Counted from the stretch's first letter, positions 43,543-52,790 are shown. The stretch: 64,000 nt of DNA from DATMGU01 sp035555315 (GCA_035555315.1 DATMGU010000126.1:203705-267704); one strand, 5' to 3'. Made by a program: numbers and translations. Notes: generated by a model not told the origin, from the letters alone.

Positions 43543-44389
43543 TTAGTCGGCCATGAAATTGGCGAAGGCGGCTTTGTAGTCCGGGTGCCAGCGGGACAGC
43601 GCCGGACGATTCTTGATGATGTCCTCGGCGGCCCAGAGGATGCGCTTGTTGTCCATGTCGCGCGTCACGTCGTTATCCGGGCAGAGAATATAGAAATCGC
43701 CTTTCGCCATACCGTCCAGCAGACAGTCGACGACCTGTTCGGGTGTCCAGGCGGCCGCCGGCTTTTCGGCGACGCTTGCGCGTGAAGCCGGTGAAGGTGA
43801 AGCCCGGTATCAGCAGATGGGCGGTCACGAGACAGCCCGGCTGACTGCGCAGCTCGTGGGCGAGCGCCTCGGTCACCACCTTGATGCCGGCTTTCGAGAC
43901 GTTGTAGGCGGTATCGCCCGGTGGGCAGGTGATGCCCTGTTTGGACCCGGTATTGACGATGGCGCAGGCGGTGCCCTGGGCCACCATCGCCGGACCGAAC
44001 ACCTGCGCGCCATGGACGACGCCCCACAGATTGGCGTCGATGATCTGGTGCCAGCGTTCGGTCTCGCCGAACAAGCCGCCACCGCCCTCCCGGCCCGCGT
44101 TGTTCATGAGCAGCCCGACCTCGCCGAACGCGTCATAGGCACGCTCCTTCAAGCGCCGCACATCCTCCAGCCGGCTGACATCGGTCGGCAGCGAGACGAC
44201 ATCGGCGGGGCGCCGCGCATGGCCGGCGACCTTGGCCGCCGCCGCCTCCAAGGCCCCGGCATCGATATCGGCGAGGCATAGCTTCATGCCCCGCGCGGCG
44301 AAGCGTTCGGCCGCGGCGAGCCCGATGCCGCAGGCGGCGCCGGTGACGACGGCGACGCGGCCGGATTCCAAGACGGGATGATCGGTCAT
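43543..44389 (-). pseudogene. Frameshifted SDR family oxidoreductase
   Basis: From ATG 44389 (GGAGAG upstream) the frame encodes a normal SDR: VVTGAACGIGLAAAE, LMNNAGREGGGG, IVNTGSKQG and YNVSKAGIKVVTEAL. After PGFTFTGFTR (about 43780) the frame goes off into Arg-rich sequence, while the family C-terminus (AEKPAAAWTPEQVVDCLLDG, then GDFYILCPDNDVTRDMDNKR) continues in the next frame to a stop at 43543. One extra base, or two missing, near 43772-43782 explains this; repaired length would be about 281 residues. Either a real inactivation or a sequencing error. Confidence 0.85.
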
Positions 44390-44475
44390 GCCGCTACTCT
44401 CCTGTTGCTGGCCTGATGCTGGCTTCCACTGAAGGAGGTAGGCGCGATCCGTCGAATTGACCATCCGAGAGGGGC

Positions 44476-44622
44476 ATGAAAATGATCGAGCGCATCATCC
44501 TGGCGAGTCGCTGGGCGCTGATCGGCCGCGGGCGAGCCACGGGCATGGCAGCCCCGCGCGCGGGGATCGTCGGATCACCCTTCAAAACCGCATTCGGCAG
44601 GTTAAGTTTTCCAAGCGCGTAG
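44476..44622 (+). pseudogene. N-terminal remnant of a UPF0114 (YqhA-like) membrane protein
   Basis: A 48-codon frame with GAGAGGGG just upstream begins MKMIERIILASRWALI, which matches the start of UPF0114/YqhA proteins (normally about 160-180 residues with three or four helices). After residue 16 the hydrophobic sequence is replaced by Arg/Gly/Ala-rich residues and the frame stops. I read it as a deletion relic. The match is short, so chance similarity is not excluded. Confidence 0.45.
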
Positions 44623-44643
44623 TTCTTGGAGCCCTCGCCGCCC

Positions 44644-46173
44644 ATGTCAGCCAACCCCTTGAAGCCCGCCGAGCCGCCGAAGAACCGGCCGATCGTGCTG
44701 GCCGCCTGCCTGGTCGCCATCTTCATGACGGCGGTCGAGGCGACCATCGTCGCGACCGCGATGCCCTCGATCATCGCCGATCTGGGCGGGTTCGAGCTGT
44801 TCGGCTGGGTCTTCGCGGTCTATGTGCTGGCCCAGGCCATCACCATCCCGCTGTATGGCCGTTTGGCGGATCTCCATGGCCGCAAGCCGGTCTTCTATTT
44901 CGGGGCCGCGCTGTTCCTCGGCGGTTCCGCCCTGTGCGGCGTCGCCCATGGGATGATCGCGCTGATCGTCTATCGAACGATCCAAGGCCTTGGCGCCGGC
45001 GCCGTGCAAAGCATCGCGCTCACCGTGGTCGGCGATCTCTACAGCCCCGTCGAGCGGGTCAAGATCCAGGGTTACCTGGCCAGCGTCTGGGGCATGTCGG
45101 CGGTGATCGGCCCGCTGCTCGGCGCCTTCATCGTCGATCATCTGGGCTGGCCCGTGGTGTTCTGGGTAAACCTGCCGATCGGCCTGGTCGCGATCGTCAT
45201 GCTGACGCTGTTCCATCGCGAGCTGGTGCGCCCCCGCCGCCATGCGATCGACTGGATCGGCGCCGTGCTGTTGGCCATCAGCATCGGCACGCTGATGCTG
45301 GTCATGCTGCAAGGCGACCAGCTCGGCCGCTGGATCCCGGCGCTGTTGGGCGCGGCCGCCATCAGCACGGCGGCCTTGGTGGTCCAGCAGCGCCGGGCGC
45401 CCGAGCCGATCCTGCCCATGGTGCTGTGGCGCAACCGGGTGGTCGTGGTCGGCAATCTGGGCAGCCTGATCACCGGCGCGCTGATGATGGGGGTGAGCGC
45501 GTTTCTGCCGCCCTATACCCAAGGCGTGCGTGGCGAGGACACGCTGACCGCGGGCATCCTGCTCGCCCTCATGATGGTCGGCTGGCCGATCGCGACCATC
45601 CTCGGCGCCCGGCTGACCATGCGGACGTCGTACCGTGCCAGCGCGCTGGTCGGCGTGGGGTTCCTGCTGCTCGGCGCCAGCTGCCTCTTGATACTCGATC
45701 CGACCAGCAGCCTCGCCTGGGCCGGCGCCGGCTCGTTCCTGCTGGGCGCCGGCCTGGGATTTTGCACCAACACCTTCATGGTATCGACCCAGGGGGCGGT
45801 CGATCTCGGCAGCCGCGGCGTCGCGACATCATCCATCCTGTTCACCCGGCTGGTCGGCCAGGCCGCCGGCATGGCGGTCTTCGGCGGCATCCTCAACCGC
45901 GGCATCGCCGCCCGCCTGCCGGAAGGCGGCGACCCGATCCAGCACCTGATCGAGCCGGCGTTGCGCCAGGCACTGAGCCCGACCGTCTTGGGTCACCTGA
46001 CCACGGCGATCTCGGCATCGCTGCACGATGTGTTTCTGGCGGGCGCGATCATGGCGGCGCTCACCCTGCCGGTCGTGCTGGCCATGCCGGCCCGGCTCAG
46101 ACCCGGCCACACCGACCCTCGCCCGGTCGAAGGATCCCGCACCGACGGGCCCGCCGGCGAACCCGCCGAGTAA
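44644..46173 (+). CDS. MFS drug:H+ antiporter, DHA2 (14-helix) type
   Basis: 509 residues from ATG 44644; an upstream TTG has no better ribosome-binding site. LVAIFMTAVEATIVATAMPSI is the DHA2 first helix, followed by YGRLADLHGRKP (motif A) and YRTIQGLGAGAVQS. It ends in a hydrophilic tail of about 25 Pro/Gly/Asp-rich residues. It is a proton-driven exporter of unknown substrate, the second DHA2 protein in the window. It precedes the molybdenum oxidoreductase genes by about 95 bases. Confidence 0.88.
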   Translation: MSANPLKPAEPPKNRPIVLAACLVAIFMTAVEATIVATAMPSIIADLGGFELFGWVFAVYVLAQAITIPLYGRLADLHGRKPVFYFGAALFLGGSALCGVAHGMIALIVYRTIQGLGAGAVQSIALTVVGDLYSPVERVKIQGYLASVWGMSAVIGPLLGAFIVDHLGWPVVFWVNLPIGLVAIVMLTLFHRELVRPRRHAIDWIGAVLLAISIGTLMLVMLQGDQLGRWIPALLGAAAISTAALVVQQRRAPEPILPMVLWRNRVVVVGNLGSLITGALMMGVSAFLPPYTQGVRGEDTLTAGILLALMMVGWPIATILGARLTMRTSYRASALVGVGFLLLGASCLLILDPTSSLAWAGAGSFLLGAGLGFCTNTFMVSTQGAVDLGSRGVATSSILFTRLVGQAAGMAVFGGILNRGIAARLPEGGDPIQHLIEPALRQALSPTVLGHLTTAISASLHDVFLAGAIMAALTLPVVLAMPARLRPGHTDPRPVEGSRTDGPAGEPAE

Positions 46174-46269
46174 AAACCGGGGCCGCGCCCTCCGGTGCCA
46201 GCCGGGCTTGGAACTCCGACTTCACGGCTTATGTTGACGGAGAGACGGGCTGAGAGCGTAGGAGCCGAC

Positions 46270-46899
46270 ATGCCGAAAACCGACGCAGGAAGTGAGATCT
46301 CGCGACGCCTCTTCATCCAGCGTTCGGCAATCGCGACGGGCGGTCTCGCCGCCACCGGCGCGGTCGGTACAGCCGCCGCTCAACCGGCGCCGTCCCCCGC
46401 GCCCGAAGCGCCCTCGGCGCCGATGCGCACCGCCGACATGATCGACGTCACCCTTCAGATCAACGGGCAAGCCCGGCGGCTCAGCATCGAGCCGAGGGTC
46501 ACCCTGCTCGATGCCCTGCGCGAGCAGCTTGGCCTGACCGGATCGAAAAAAGGCTGCGATCGGGGTGCTTGCGGCGCCTGCACGGTTCTGGTGGATGGCC
46601 GCCGGATCAACAGCTGCCTGGCGCTGGCGGCACGCCAGCAGGGCAAGGCGATCACCACGATCGAGGGGCTCGCCAAGGGCGACACGCTGCACCCGATGCA
46701 GGCCGCGTTCATCGAACATGACGCCTTCCAATGCGGCTACTGCACCTCGGGGCAGATCATGTCGTCGATCGGCCTGCTCAATGAGGGCCGCGGCCGGTCG
46801 GACGCGTCGATCCGCGAATTCATGAGCGGCAATATCTGTCGATGCGGCGCCTATCCCAACATCGTGGCCGCGATCAAAGCGGCGGCGGAGCAAGCCTGA
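46270..46899 (+). CDS. Periplasmic aldehyde oxidoreductase 2Fe-2S subunit (PaoA-like)
   Basis: 209 residues from ATG 46270, with GGAG 6 bases upstream. A Tat signal is clear (EISRRLFIQRSAIATGG, cleavage after TAAAQP). The mature protein has a plant-type 2Fe-2S domain (KKGCDRGACGACTVL) and a second 2Fe-2S domain (QCGYCTSGQ and GNICRCGAYPN), as in xanthine oxidase small subunits. It carries electrons for the molybdenum subunit two genes downstream. The next gene starts inside its stop (TGATG). Confidence 0.92.
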   Translation: MPKTDAGSEISRRLFIQRSAIATGGLAATGAVGTAAAQPAPSPAPEAPSAPMRTADMIDVTLQINGQARRLSIEPRVTLLDALREQLGLTGSKKGCDRGACGACTVLVDGRRINSCLALAARQQGKAITTIEGLAKGDTLHPMQAAFIEHDAFQCGYCTSGQIMSSIGLLNEGRGRSDASIREFMSGNICRCGAYPNIVAAIKAAAEQA

Positions 46900-47894
46900 T
46901 GCACAGTTTTTCCCTGGCCCAACCCCAGACGATCACCGAGGCGATCGCCGCCACCGCCCAACCCGATGCCAAGACCCCGGATGCCAAAATCATCGCGGGC
47001 GGCACCGATCTCATGCAGTTGATGAAAGACAATGTCGAACGGCCCGACCGGCTGATCGATATCGCCGGGTTGCCGCTCGGCGGCGTCGAGGTCACCGCGC
47101 AAGGCCTGCGCATGGGGGCGCTGGCCCATATGGCGGAGGTCGCGGATCACCCGGACGTGCGGCGCGACTACCCGGCGATCGCCCAGGCGCTGGCCGCGAG
47201 CGCCTCGGGCCAGGTCCGCAACATGGCAACCATCGGCGGCAATATCCTGCAGCGCACCCGATGCGGCTATTTCCGGGATACCGCCTTCGCCTGCAACAAG
47301 CGCGTGCGCGGCTCCGGCTGTCCGGCGCAGGATGGCGAGAACCGGTTTCTGGCCATCCTCGGCACCAGCGATCATTGCGTCGCGACCCATGCCTCGGATT
47401 TCGCGGTGGCGCTGGCCGCCCTTGATGCCGAGGTCGAGCTGCAAGGCCCGGCGGGACCGCGCCGCGTGGCCTTGACCGAGTTCCACCGCGTGCCGGGCGA
47501 TACCCCCGAGGTCGAGACGATCATGCTGCCGGGCGAGCTCATCACCGCCATCACCGTCCCCGCGAGCCGGCTCGCCCGCAATTCGCATTATCTCAAGGTG
47601 CGCGACCGGGCGTCGTTCGAATGGGCGCTGATCTCGGCGGCCGTGGCCCTCGATATCGGCGGCGGCCGGATCCGCGCGGCGCGGGTCGCCATGGGTGGGG
47701 TCGGCACCAAGCCGTGGCGGCTGCCCCAGGTCGAGGCGGCGCTGATCGGCGCCGCCGCCGACGAGACCGGGTTCCGCGCCGCCGCCGCGCATGCCGCCGA
47801 TGGCGCGCGGCCGCTCAATCAGAACGGCTTCAAGCTCACCCTCATGCGGAACACGCTGGTCCGGGCGCTCCAAGCGACGGCAGCTACCATCTGA
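46899..47894 (+). CDS. Aldehyde oxidoreductase FAD-binding subunit (PaoB-like)
   Basis: 331 residues. AKIIAGGTDLMQLMKD and GQVRNMATIGGNILQRTRC are the FAD-binding pattern of the CO dehydrogenase medium subunit family. An insertion RCGYFRDTAFACNKRVRGSGCPAQ contributes several Cys, as in E. coli PaoB where they hold a 4Fe-4S cluster. The sequence ILGTSDHCVATHASDFAVAL follows, then a C-terminal CO_deh_flav_C domain. It is translated coupled to the 2Fe-2S gene and is presumably carried through the Tat system with it, since it has no signal of its own. Confidence 0.92.
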   Translation: MHSFSLAQPQTITEAIAATAQPDAKTPDAKIIAGGTDLMQLMKDNVERPDRLIDIAGLPLGGVEVTAQGLRMGALAHMAEVADHPDVRRDYPAIAQALAASASGQVRNMATIGGNILQRTRCGYFRDTAFACNKRVRGSGCPAQDGENRFLAILGTSDHCVATHASDFAVALAALDAEVELQGPAGPRRVALTEFHRVPGDTPEVETIMLPGELITAITVPASRLARNSHYLKVRDRASFEWALISAAVALDIGGGRIRAARVAMGGVGTKPWRLPQVEAALIGAAADETGFRAAAAHAADGARPLNQNGFKLTLMRNTLVRALQATAATI

Positions 47895-47908
47895 ACGGGA
47901 GAGATATC

Positions 47909-50143
47909 ATGCTGCCGAGGATTGGACAGCCGCTCGACCGGGTCGACGGTCGCCTCAAGGTCACCGGCGGGGCGCGCTATGCCGCTGAATTCCCACCCAG
48001 CACGGTCGGTGCCGGGCTGGTTCACGCGGTGCTGGTGCAAAGCACCATCGCGCGCGGCACGATCACCGGCTTCGATCTCGGTGCCGCGAAGGCGCTGCCC
48101 GGCGTGCTGGCGATCCTGACGCCGGACAGCACCATGCCGTTGCCGGACGTGAAGCCCAGTTCCGCGGTGGCCAGCATCCCGATGCTGCGCGACCGCAAGG
48201 TGCGGTATCAGGGTCAACACATCGCCGTCGTCGTGGCCGATACCCTGGAACGCGCGCAGGACGCCGCCAGCCGGGTGGTCGTCCACTACGCCACCGAACC
48301 GGCGGTGACGACCATGGAGGACGGGCTGAAGGGCGCCTACAAGCCGCATTCCTTTGCCAATGGCCGGCAGCCGCCGGATACCAGCCGGGGCGATTTCGAC
48401 GGTGCCTTCACCGGTGCCGCGATCAAGATCGACGAGACTTATGTGACGCCGATCGAGCATCACAACGCGATGGAGCCGCATGCCACCATCGCCGCCTGGA
48501 ACGGCGATCGAGTAACCGTCTACAACGCCACGCAGTCCGTCTCCGGCACGCAGCAAACCGTCGCGACATGCCTCGGAATCGCGCCGCGACAGGTGCAGGT
48601 CGTCGCCGACTTCATCGGCGGCGGGTTCGGCAGCAAGGGCGTCACCTGGCCCCATGTCGTCCTGGCGGCGATCGCCGCCCGCGAGGTTGGCCGGCCGGTC
48701 AAGCTCGTGCTGACCCGCGCCCAGATGTACAGCTCGAACGGCTACCGCCCGAAGACCATCCAACACGTGCGGCTGGGCGCCGACGCGACCGGGCAGTTGG
48801 TCGCCATCGGCCATGACGGGCTGGCCCAAATGTCCGATCCGGAGCTCGGCGAGTTCACCGAAACGGTCGGGATCGCGAGTCAGATGCTGTATGCCTGCCC
48901 GAACGTGTCGGTCACCCACCGGGTGGTGCCGATCGCGGCGCCCTTGCCGACCTTCATGCGGGCGCCGGGCGAGGCGTCCGGCGTCTATGCGCTCGAATCC
49001 GCGATGGACGAGCTGGCCGTCGCCTTGAAGATCGATCCGCTCGACCTCAGGCTGCGCAACTACGCCGAGACCGATGGGCATGAGGGCAAGCCTTTTTCCA
49101 GCAAATCGCTGCGCGACTGCTACACAAAGGGGGCCGCGCTGTTCGGTTGGGATAAGCGGCCGCTGACGCCCGGCACCCTGCGGTCGGGCGACAAGCTGCT
49201 CGGCTGGGGCATGGCGACGGCCACCTATCCGATGAACCGCGGCCAGGCCGAGGCGACCGTCCATGTCTTCGCCAACGGCTCCGCGGTGCTGCGCATCGGC
49301 AGCCAGGATATCGGTACCGGCACCTATACGGTGCTGACCCAGGTCGTGGCCGATGCGCTGAGCCTGCCGCCGGCGGCGGTGCGCACCGAACTCGGCGACA
49401 GCCGGTTCCCCAAAGCGCCGGGATCGGGCGGCTCCCAGACGGTCGCGAGTTGCGCCCCGGCGGCGCAGGCGGCGGCGCAGGCCTGCCGCCAAAAGCTGAT
49501 CGACATGACGCTCGCCGATGGGCAATCGCCGTTCCAAGGCCGTGGCGCCGAGGCGATCGATTTCATCGACGGCAATCTGGTGCTGAAAGACCAGCCCACC
49601 ACGCGCATCGCCATCGGCGATGTCTTGAAGCGCGCCGGGACGGAGCGTATCGAGGCCACCGCCGGGTCGAGGCCCGGCGACGAAAAGCAGCATTACTCGA
49701 TGCATTCCTTCGGCGCGCAATTCGTGGAGGTCAGCGTCGACCCGGAGCTGGGCGAGGTCCGGGTGCTACGCTATGTCGGCGCCTTCGCCGCGGGCCGTAT
49801 CCTGAATGCCAAGACCGGTCGCAGCCAGTTGATCGGCGGCATCACCTATGGCATCGGCATGGCCTTGCTGGAGGAGACGCTGGTCGACCGCAAGACCGGG
49901 CGGGTCACCAACCCGACCCTCGCCGAATACCTGATGCCGGTGCATGCCGACATCCCCGATATACAGACGATCTTCATCGAGGAAGACGACGCCCTCGTGA
50001 ACGCGCTGGGCGTCAAGGGGATCGGCGAATTGCCGATGGTCGGCGTGGCGGCGGCGATCGCCAACGCGGTCTATCACGCGACCGGCCGCCGCGTCCGCGA
50101 TCTGCCCCTGCGGCCGGAAAAGGTGCTGGGCCTGACGATATAA
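47909..50143 (+). CDS. Aldehyde oxidoreductase molybdenum-binding subunit (PaoC-like)
   Basis: 744 residues from ATG 47909 (GGGAGAG upstream). GQPLDRVDGRLKVTGGARYAAE is the start of the xanthine dehydrogenase-type large subunit. IEHHNAMEPHAT and GGGFGSKG (molybdopterin region) follow, then TFMRAPGEASG, and the catalytic Glu lies in KGIGELPMVG near residue 708. The family oxidises aldehydes to acids with molybdenum cytosine dinucleotide. It completes a three-subunit periplasmic enzyme. The PaoD/XdhC-type cofactor-insertion chaperone is not encoded in the window. Confidence 0.92.
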   Translation: MLPRIGQPLDRVDGRLKVTGGARYAAEFPPSTVGAGLVHAVLVQSTIARGTITGFDLGAAKALPGVLAILTPDSTMPLPDVKPSSAVASIPMLRDRKVRYQGQHIAVVVADTLERAQDAASRVVVHYATEPAVTTMEDGLKGAYKPHSFANGRQPPDTSRGDFDGAFTGAAIKIDETYVTPIEHHNAMEPHATIAAWNGDRVTVYNATQSVSGTQQTVATCLGIAPRQVQVVADFIGGGFGSKGVTWPHVVLAAIAAREVGRPVKLVLTRAQMYSSNGYRPKTIQHVRLGADATGQLVAIGHDGLAQMSDPELGEFTETVGIASQMLYACPNVSVTHRVVPIAAPLPTFMRAPGEASGVYALESAMDELAVALKIDPLDLRLRNYAETDGHEGKPFSSKSLRDCYTKGAALFGWDKRPLTPGTLRSGDKLLGWGMATATYPMNRGQAEATVHVFANGSAVLRIGSQDIGTGTYTVLTQVVADALSLPPAAVRTELGDSRFPKAPGSGGSQTVASCAPAAQAAAQACRQKLIDMTLADGQSPFQGRGAEAIDFIDGNLVLKDQPTTRIAIGDVLKRAGTERIEATAGSRPGDEKQHYSMHSFGAQFVEVSVDPELGEVRVLRYVGAFAAGRILNAKTGRSQLIGGITYGIGMALLEETLVDRKTGRVTNPTLAEYLMPVHADIPDIQTIFIEEDDALVNALGVKGIGELPMVGVAAAIANAVYHATGRRVRDLPLRPEKVLGLTI

Positions 50144-50156
50144 TAATCGCGATTAC

Positions 50157-50486
50157 TTATAGGGATGCCGATTTAAACGCCTCGAGGATCGCCACCTGCA
50201 CGTCGGGCGGCTGGGCCTTCACGGCCTGCTTCATGGTGTTGACCGTCCGGCGCAGATCATAGACTTGATCGAGCAACGACAGCACCAGCGATACGGTCTC
50301 CTCCGGCGTATCCAATTCGCGACGCAGATCATAGATCAGGTGAACGCGCGCCAGGTCGACGGCCTGAAAGATCCAGGTCTCCCCCTCGATCGGTTCCGGC
50401 TGCACCCAGCGCTGCTCGATCCAATAGCGGAGTTCGACCACCTCCAAATCCGGAAACAGGCCGACGACCGCGTCGATGCGCATCAT
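50157..50486 (-). CDS. cbpM: Chaperone modulator CbpM
   Basis: 109 residues. VVELRYWIEQRWVQPEP begins a MerR-like helix-turn-helix fold used here as an interaction domain, followed by IDLARVHLIYDLRRELDT-like sequence and a coiled-coil stretch (EETVSLVLSLLDQVYDLRRTV). CbpM binds the J domain of CbpA and blocks its co-chaperone activity. It overlaps the end of cbpA by four bases (ATGA), the standard arrangement. GGGAGGGGAG stands before ATG 50486. Confidence 0.9.
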   Translation of the reverse strand: MMRIDAVVGLFPDLEVVELRYWIEQRWVQPEPIEGETWIFQAVDLARVHLIYDLRRELDTPEETVSLVLSLLDQVYDLRRTVNTMKQAVKAQPPDVQVAILEAFKSASL

Positions 50487-51442
50487 GATGGCTCCCCTCC
50501 CTGGCTAGGGTGGTGGAGTCGGGGATCGAAGGGGTGACGGGGCGTCCACGTCTCCAGGAAAGCGCTCAACTCGGGCTCCTCGCCCGTCGGCAGAGCGACT
50601 TTGAGATCGACGAATTGATGCCCCCCGGCGATGCCGCGATTTTTCAAGCGCAGCCTCGTGCCCGTGGTGGAATGCGGCGGGATGGTGAGGGTGACCGGCC
50701 CTTTCAAGGTCGCCACCTGGACCTTCGCTCCCAGGACCGCCTCCTTGAGCGTCACCGGCAGGTCCAGCACGATGTCGTCGCCGTCGCGGCGGAACAGCGG
50801 GTGAGGCGTCACGCGCACCTCGATCAGCGCATCGCCCGCCGGGCCGCCGCCGAAGCCGGGCATTCCCTGGCCCTTCAGCCGCAGCACCTGGCCATCCTGC
50901 AACCCTTCGGGGATCGTCACGTCGAGCGTGCGGCCATCCGGCAGGGTCAGGCGCCGAACAGCGCCATTCGCGGCGTCGAGGAAATCGACGGTCAAGCTGT
51001 ATTGCGCATCGGGACCTTTGGCGGCGAAACCGCGACCCGCGCGGCCCTGACCACCGAATCCCTGACCACCGAATCCCTGACCACCAAACCCCTGGCCGCC
51101 GAACGCCTGGGCGAAGATGCCCTCCAGATCTTCCGAGTCGAAAGGCGAACCGGCCCGGTACTTGGCGCCGCCGGCGGTCTCGCCGAAATCACGGTAGAAC
51201 TGCCGTTCCTGGGGCCGCTCCGCCCCCGTGGCATCGATCTCGCCGCGATCGAACCGGGCGCGTTTATCCGCGTCGGACAGCAGCGCGTTGGCGGCGGAGA
51301 TCGTCTTGAACCGCTCGGCCGCCTCCGGCTTGCCCGGATTGAGGTCGGGATGATGAGTTTTCGCCAGCTTGCGGTACGCCGAGCGGATTTCCTTTTCCGT
51401 CGCGGTTCGCTTGACGCCAAGGATCTCGTAGGGGTCTTCCAT
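50483..51442 (-). CDS. cbpA: DnaJ-family co-chaperone CbpA
   Basis: 319 residues. The N-terminal J domain (EDPYEILGVKRTATEKEIRS, with HPD at about residues 31-33) stimulates Hsp70 ATPase. A Gly/Phe region follows that contains four near-identical GFGGQ blocks (about 112-132), then two C-terminal beta-sandwich domains with RLTLPDGRTLDVTIPEGLQDGQ and VTLTIPPHSTTGTRLRLKNRG. There is no zinc-finger domain, which separates CbpA from DnaJ. The gene is followed by its inhibitor CbpM. Confidence 0.92.
   Translation of the reverse strand: MEDPYEILGVKRTATEKEIRSAYRKLAKTHHPDLNPGKPEAAERFKTISAANALLSDADKRARFDRGEIDATGAERPQERQFYRDFGETAGGAKYRAGSPFDSEDLEGIFAQAFGGQGFGGQGFGGQGFGGQGRAGRGFAAKGPDAQYSLTVDFLDAANGAVRRLTLPDGRTLDVTIPEGLQDGQVLRLKGQGMPGFGGGPAGDALIEVRVTPHPLFRRDGDDIVLDLPVTLKEAVLGAKVQVATLKGPVTLTIPPHSTTGTRLRLKNRGIAGGHQFVDLKVALPTGEEPELSAFLETWTPRHPFDPRLHHPSQGGEPS
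51051..51110. repeat. 15-bp tandem repeat in the cbpA Gly/Phe region
   Basis: Four 15-base units (two exact copies of CCACCGAATCCCTGA at 51051 and 51066, then two diverged copies) encode the repeated Gly-Phe-Gly-Gln residues. The number of units can change without altering the frame, a feature of G/F linkers. Confidence 0.85.
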
Positions 51443-51478
51443 GTCTTCCCTAAGCTATGAAGTCAGCCAAATTCGACA

Positions 51479-51922
51479 TCAGCTAAACTGGGAGGAGCGC
51501 CGTCGCGGCATCATCAGGGGTGCCAGGATACCGACGCCGATCCCCCAGAAACCGTTGATCACGATCGGGATGAGCAGCGACCCGTCGGCGGGCGGCTCGC
51601 CCTTCAGCGGGGCAACGACGAACCAGCCGACCAGACAGGCGAGGATGCCGAGGCCGAAGCCCCAAATCGGCAACGCGCCGCGCAGCCGTGGCAGGGCAAG
51701 GCCGAACAGGACGCCATAGAGCCCGCCCCAAAAGACGAGGCTGGCGATCACCGGTACACCGAAGGGCGGGGTCGGCTCCATCGGATAGGGCGGCGGCATT
51801 AGACCAGCCTGATACAGCAGCCACCACATCGCCGCATGAAAGGTCAGGACCGACAGGGCCGCGGCGAGAAAGCCGAGGCCGGCCCGGGTGGCGGGACGGG
51901 GCTTGCCTGCCGAGCTACTCAT
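51479..51922 (-). CDS. Small integral membrane protein of unknown function
   Basis: 147 residues with four hydrophobic stretches: about residues 15-40 (LGFLAAALSVLTFHAAMWWLL), 54-76, 83-102 and 115-135. A polar Pro-rich stretch (PPPYPMEPTPPFGVP) separates the first two. I do not recognise a family. It lies just upstream of cbpA in the same orientation (36 bases between), so it may be in the chaperone operon. Loops are short and charged ends suggest insertion in the inner membrane. Confidence 0.65.
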   Translation of the reverse strand: MSSSAGKPRPATRAGLGFLAAALSVLTFHAAMWWLLYQAGLMPPPYPMEPTPPFGVPVIASLVFWGGLYGVLFGLALPRLRGALPIWGFGLGILACLVGWFVVAPLKGEPPADGSLLIPIVINGFWGIGVGILAPLMMPRRRSSQFS

Positions 51923-52154
51923 CCAGCGTCACCGTCGCGCGCCGCCTGAGCTTCGGGTATACAATCCCCCCAATGACTTCCGCGGCCGTGACTTCTTCCA
52001 TGATTGCCCCTGACGCTGATGGCGGGACGGTTCGACCGAGCAAGCGCCGGATCGCCCGCGCCTTAAATGGGGGTTTTTCGAGAAATTGCGATGCCCGTCG
52101 CGCCAGCTTCCGGCGCCGCCGGGACCTTTCCCCCCACCCACAAGCGAGGCGACG

Positions 52155-52790
52155 ATGATCACCCTCTATACCTGGACCACCCCGAACGGCCGCAAGGTGT
52201 CGATCCTGCTCGAGGAATTGGGCCTGTCCTATGCGGTGAAGCCGGTCAATATCGGCAAAAATGAGCAATTCTCGCCGGAGTTCCTGGCGATCGCACCGAA
52301 CAACAAGATCCCGGCGATCATGGATGATGAAGCCGAAGGCGGTCCGCTGACGATTTTCGAAAGCGGCGCCATCCTGACCTACCTCGCCGAGAAGAGCGGG
52401 CGCTTCCTGGCGCCCTCGGGCGCCGCCCGGTTTAAGGCGCTGGAATGGCTGCATTGGCAGATCGGCGGGCTGGGGCCGATGCTGGGCCAGCTCGGCTTTT
52501 TCGCCGTTCGATCCGACGAGAAGGCGCCGCTCGCGATCAAGCGCTTCACCGAGGAGGCCGATCGCCTGCTGGGCGTCATGGAACGGCGCCTGGCCGAGGT
52601 GCCCTATCTGGCGGGAGCGGAGTATTCGATCGCCGATATGGCGGCCTATCCTTGGGTGGCCGCCGCGACGACCTTCATGAAAGACGTGCTTGCCGAAAGC
52701 TTGACGACCAAACCGTCGATCCAGGCTTGGCTGGACCGTGTCGGCGCCCGTCCGGCGGTACAGCGCGGTATGGCGGTGCCAAAGGTTTGA
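52155..52790 (+). CDS. Glutathione S-transferase family protein (YfcG/nu-class like)
   Basis: 211 residues from ATG 52155. LYTWTTPNGRKVSILLEELG, then IAPNNKIPAIMDDEAEGG and FESGAILTYLAEKSG give a thioredoxin-fold domain close to E. coli YfcG, a nu-class GST that acts as a GSH-dependent disulfide reductase. The C-terminal domain contains ALEWLHWQIGGLGPMLGQ and YSIADMAAYPWV, both typical of that class. It is convergent with the MATE gene, with a strong hairpin between. It starts about 230 bases after the divergent membrane protein; that gap holds no gene I can support. Confidence 0.9.
   Translation: MITLYTWTTPNGRKVSILLEELGLSYAVKPVNIGKNEQFSPEFLAIAPNNKIPAIMDDEAEGGPLTIFESGAILTYLAEKSGRFLAPSGAARFKALEWLHWQIGGLGPMLGQLGFFAVRSDEKAPLAIKRFTEEADRLLGVMERRLAEVPYLAGAEYSIADMAAYPWVAAATTFMKDVLAESLTTKPSIQAWLDRVGARPAVQRGMAVPKV

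Noticed and set aside
51051..51110. CRISPR-like short repeats
   Set aside because: The units are adjacent without spacers and encode the Gly/Phe region of CbpA in frame.
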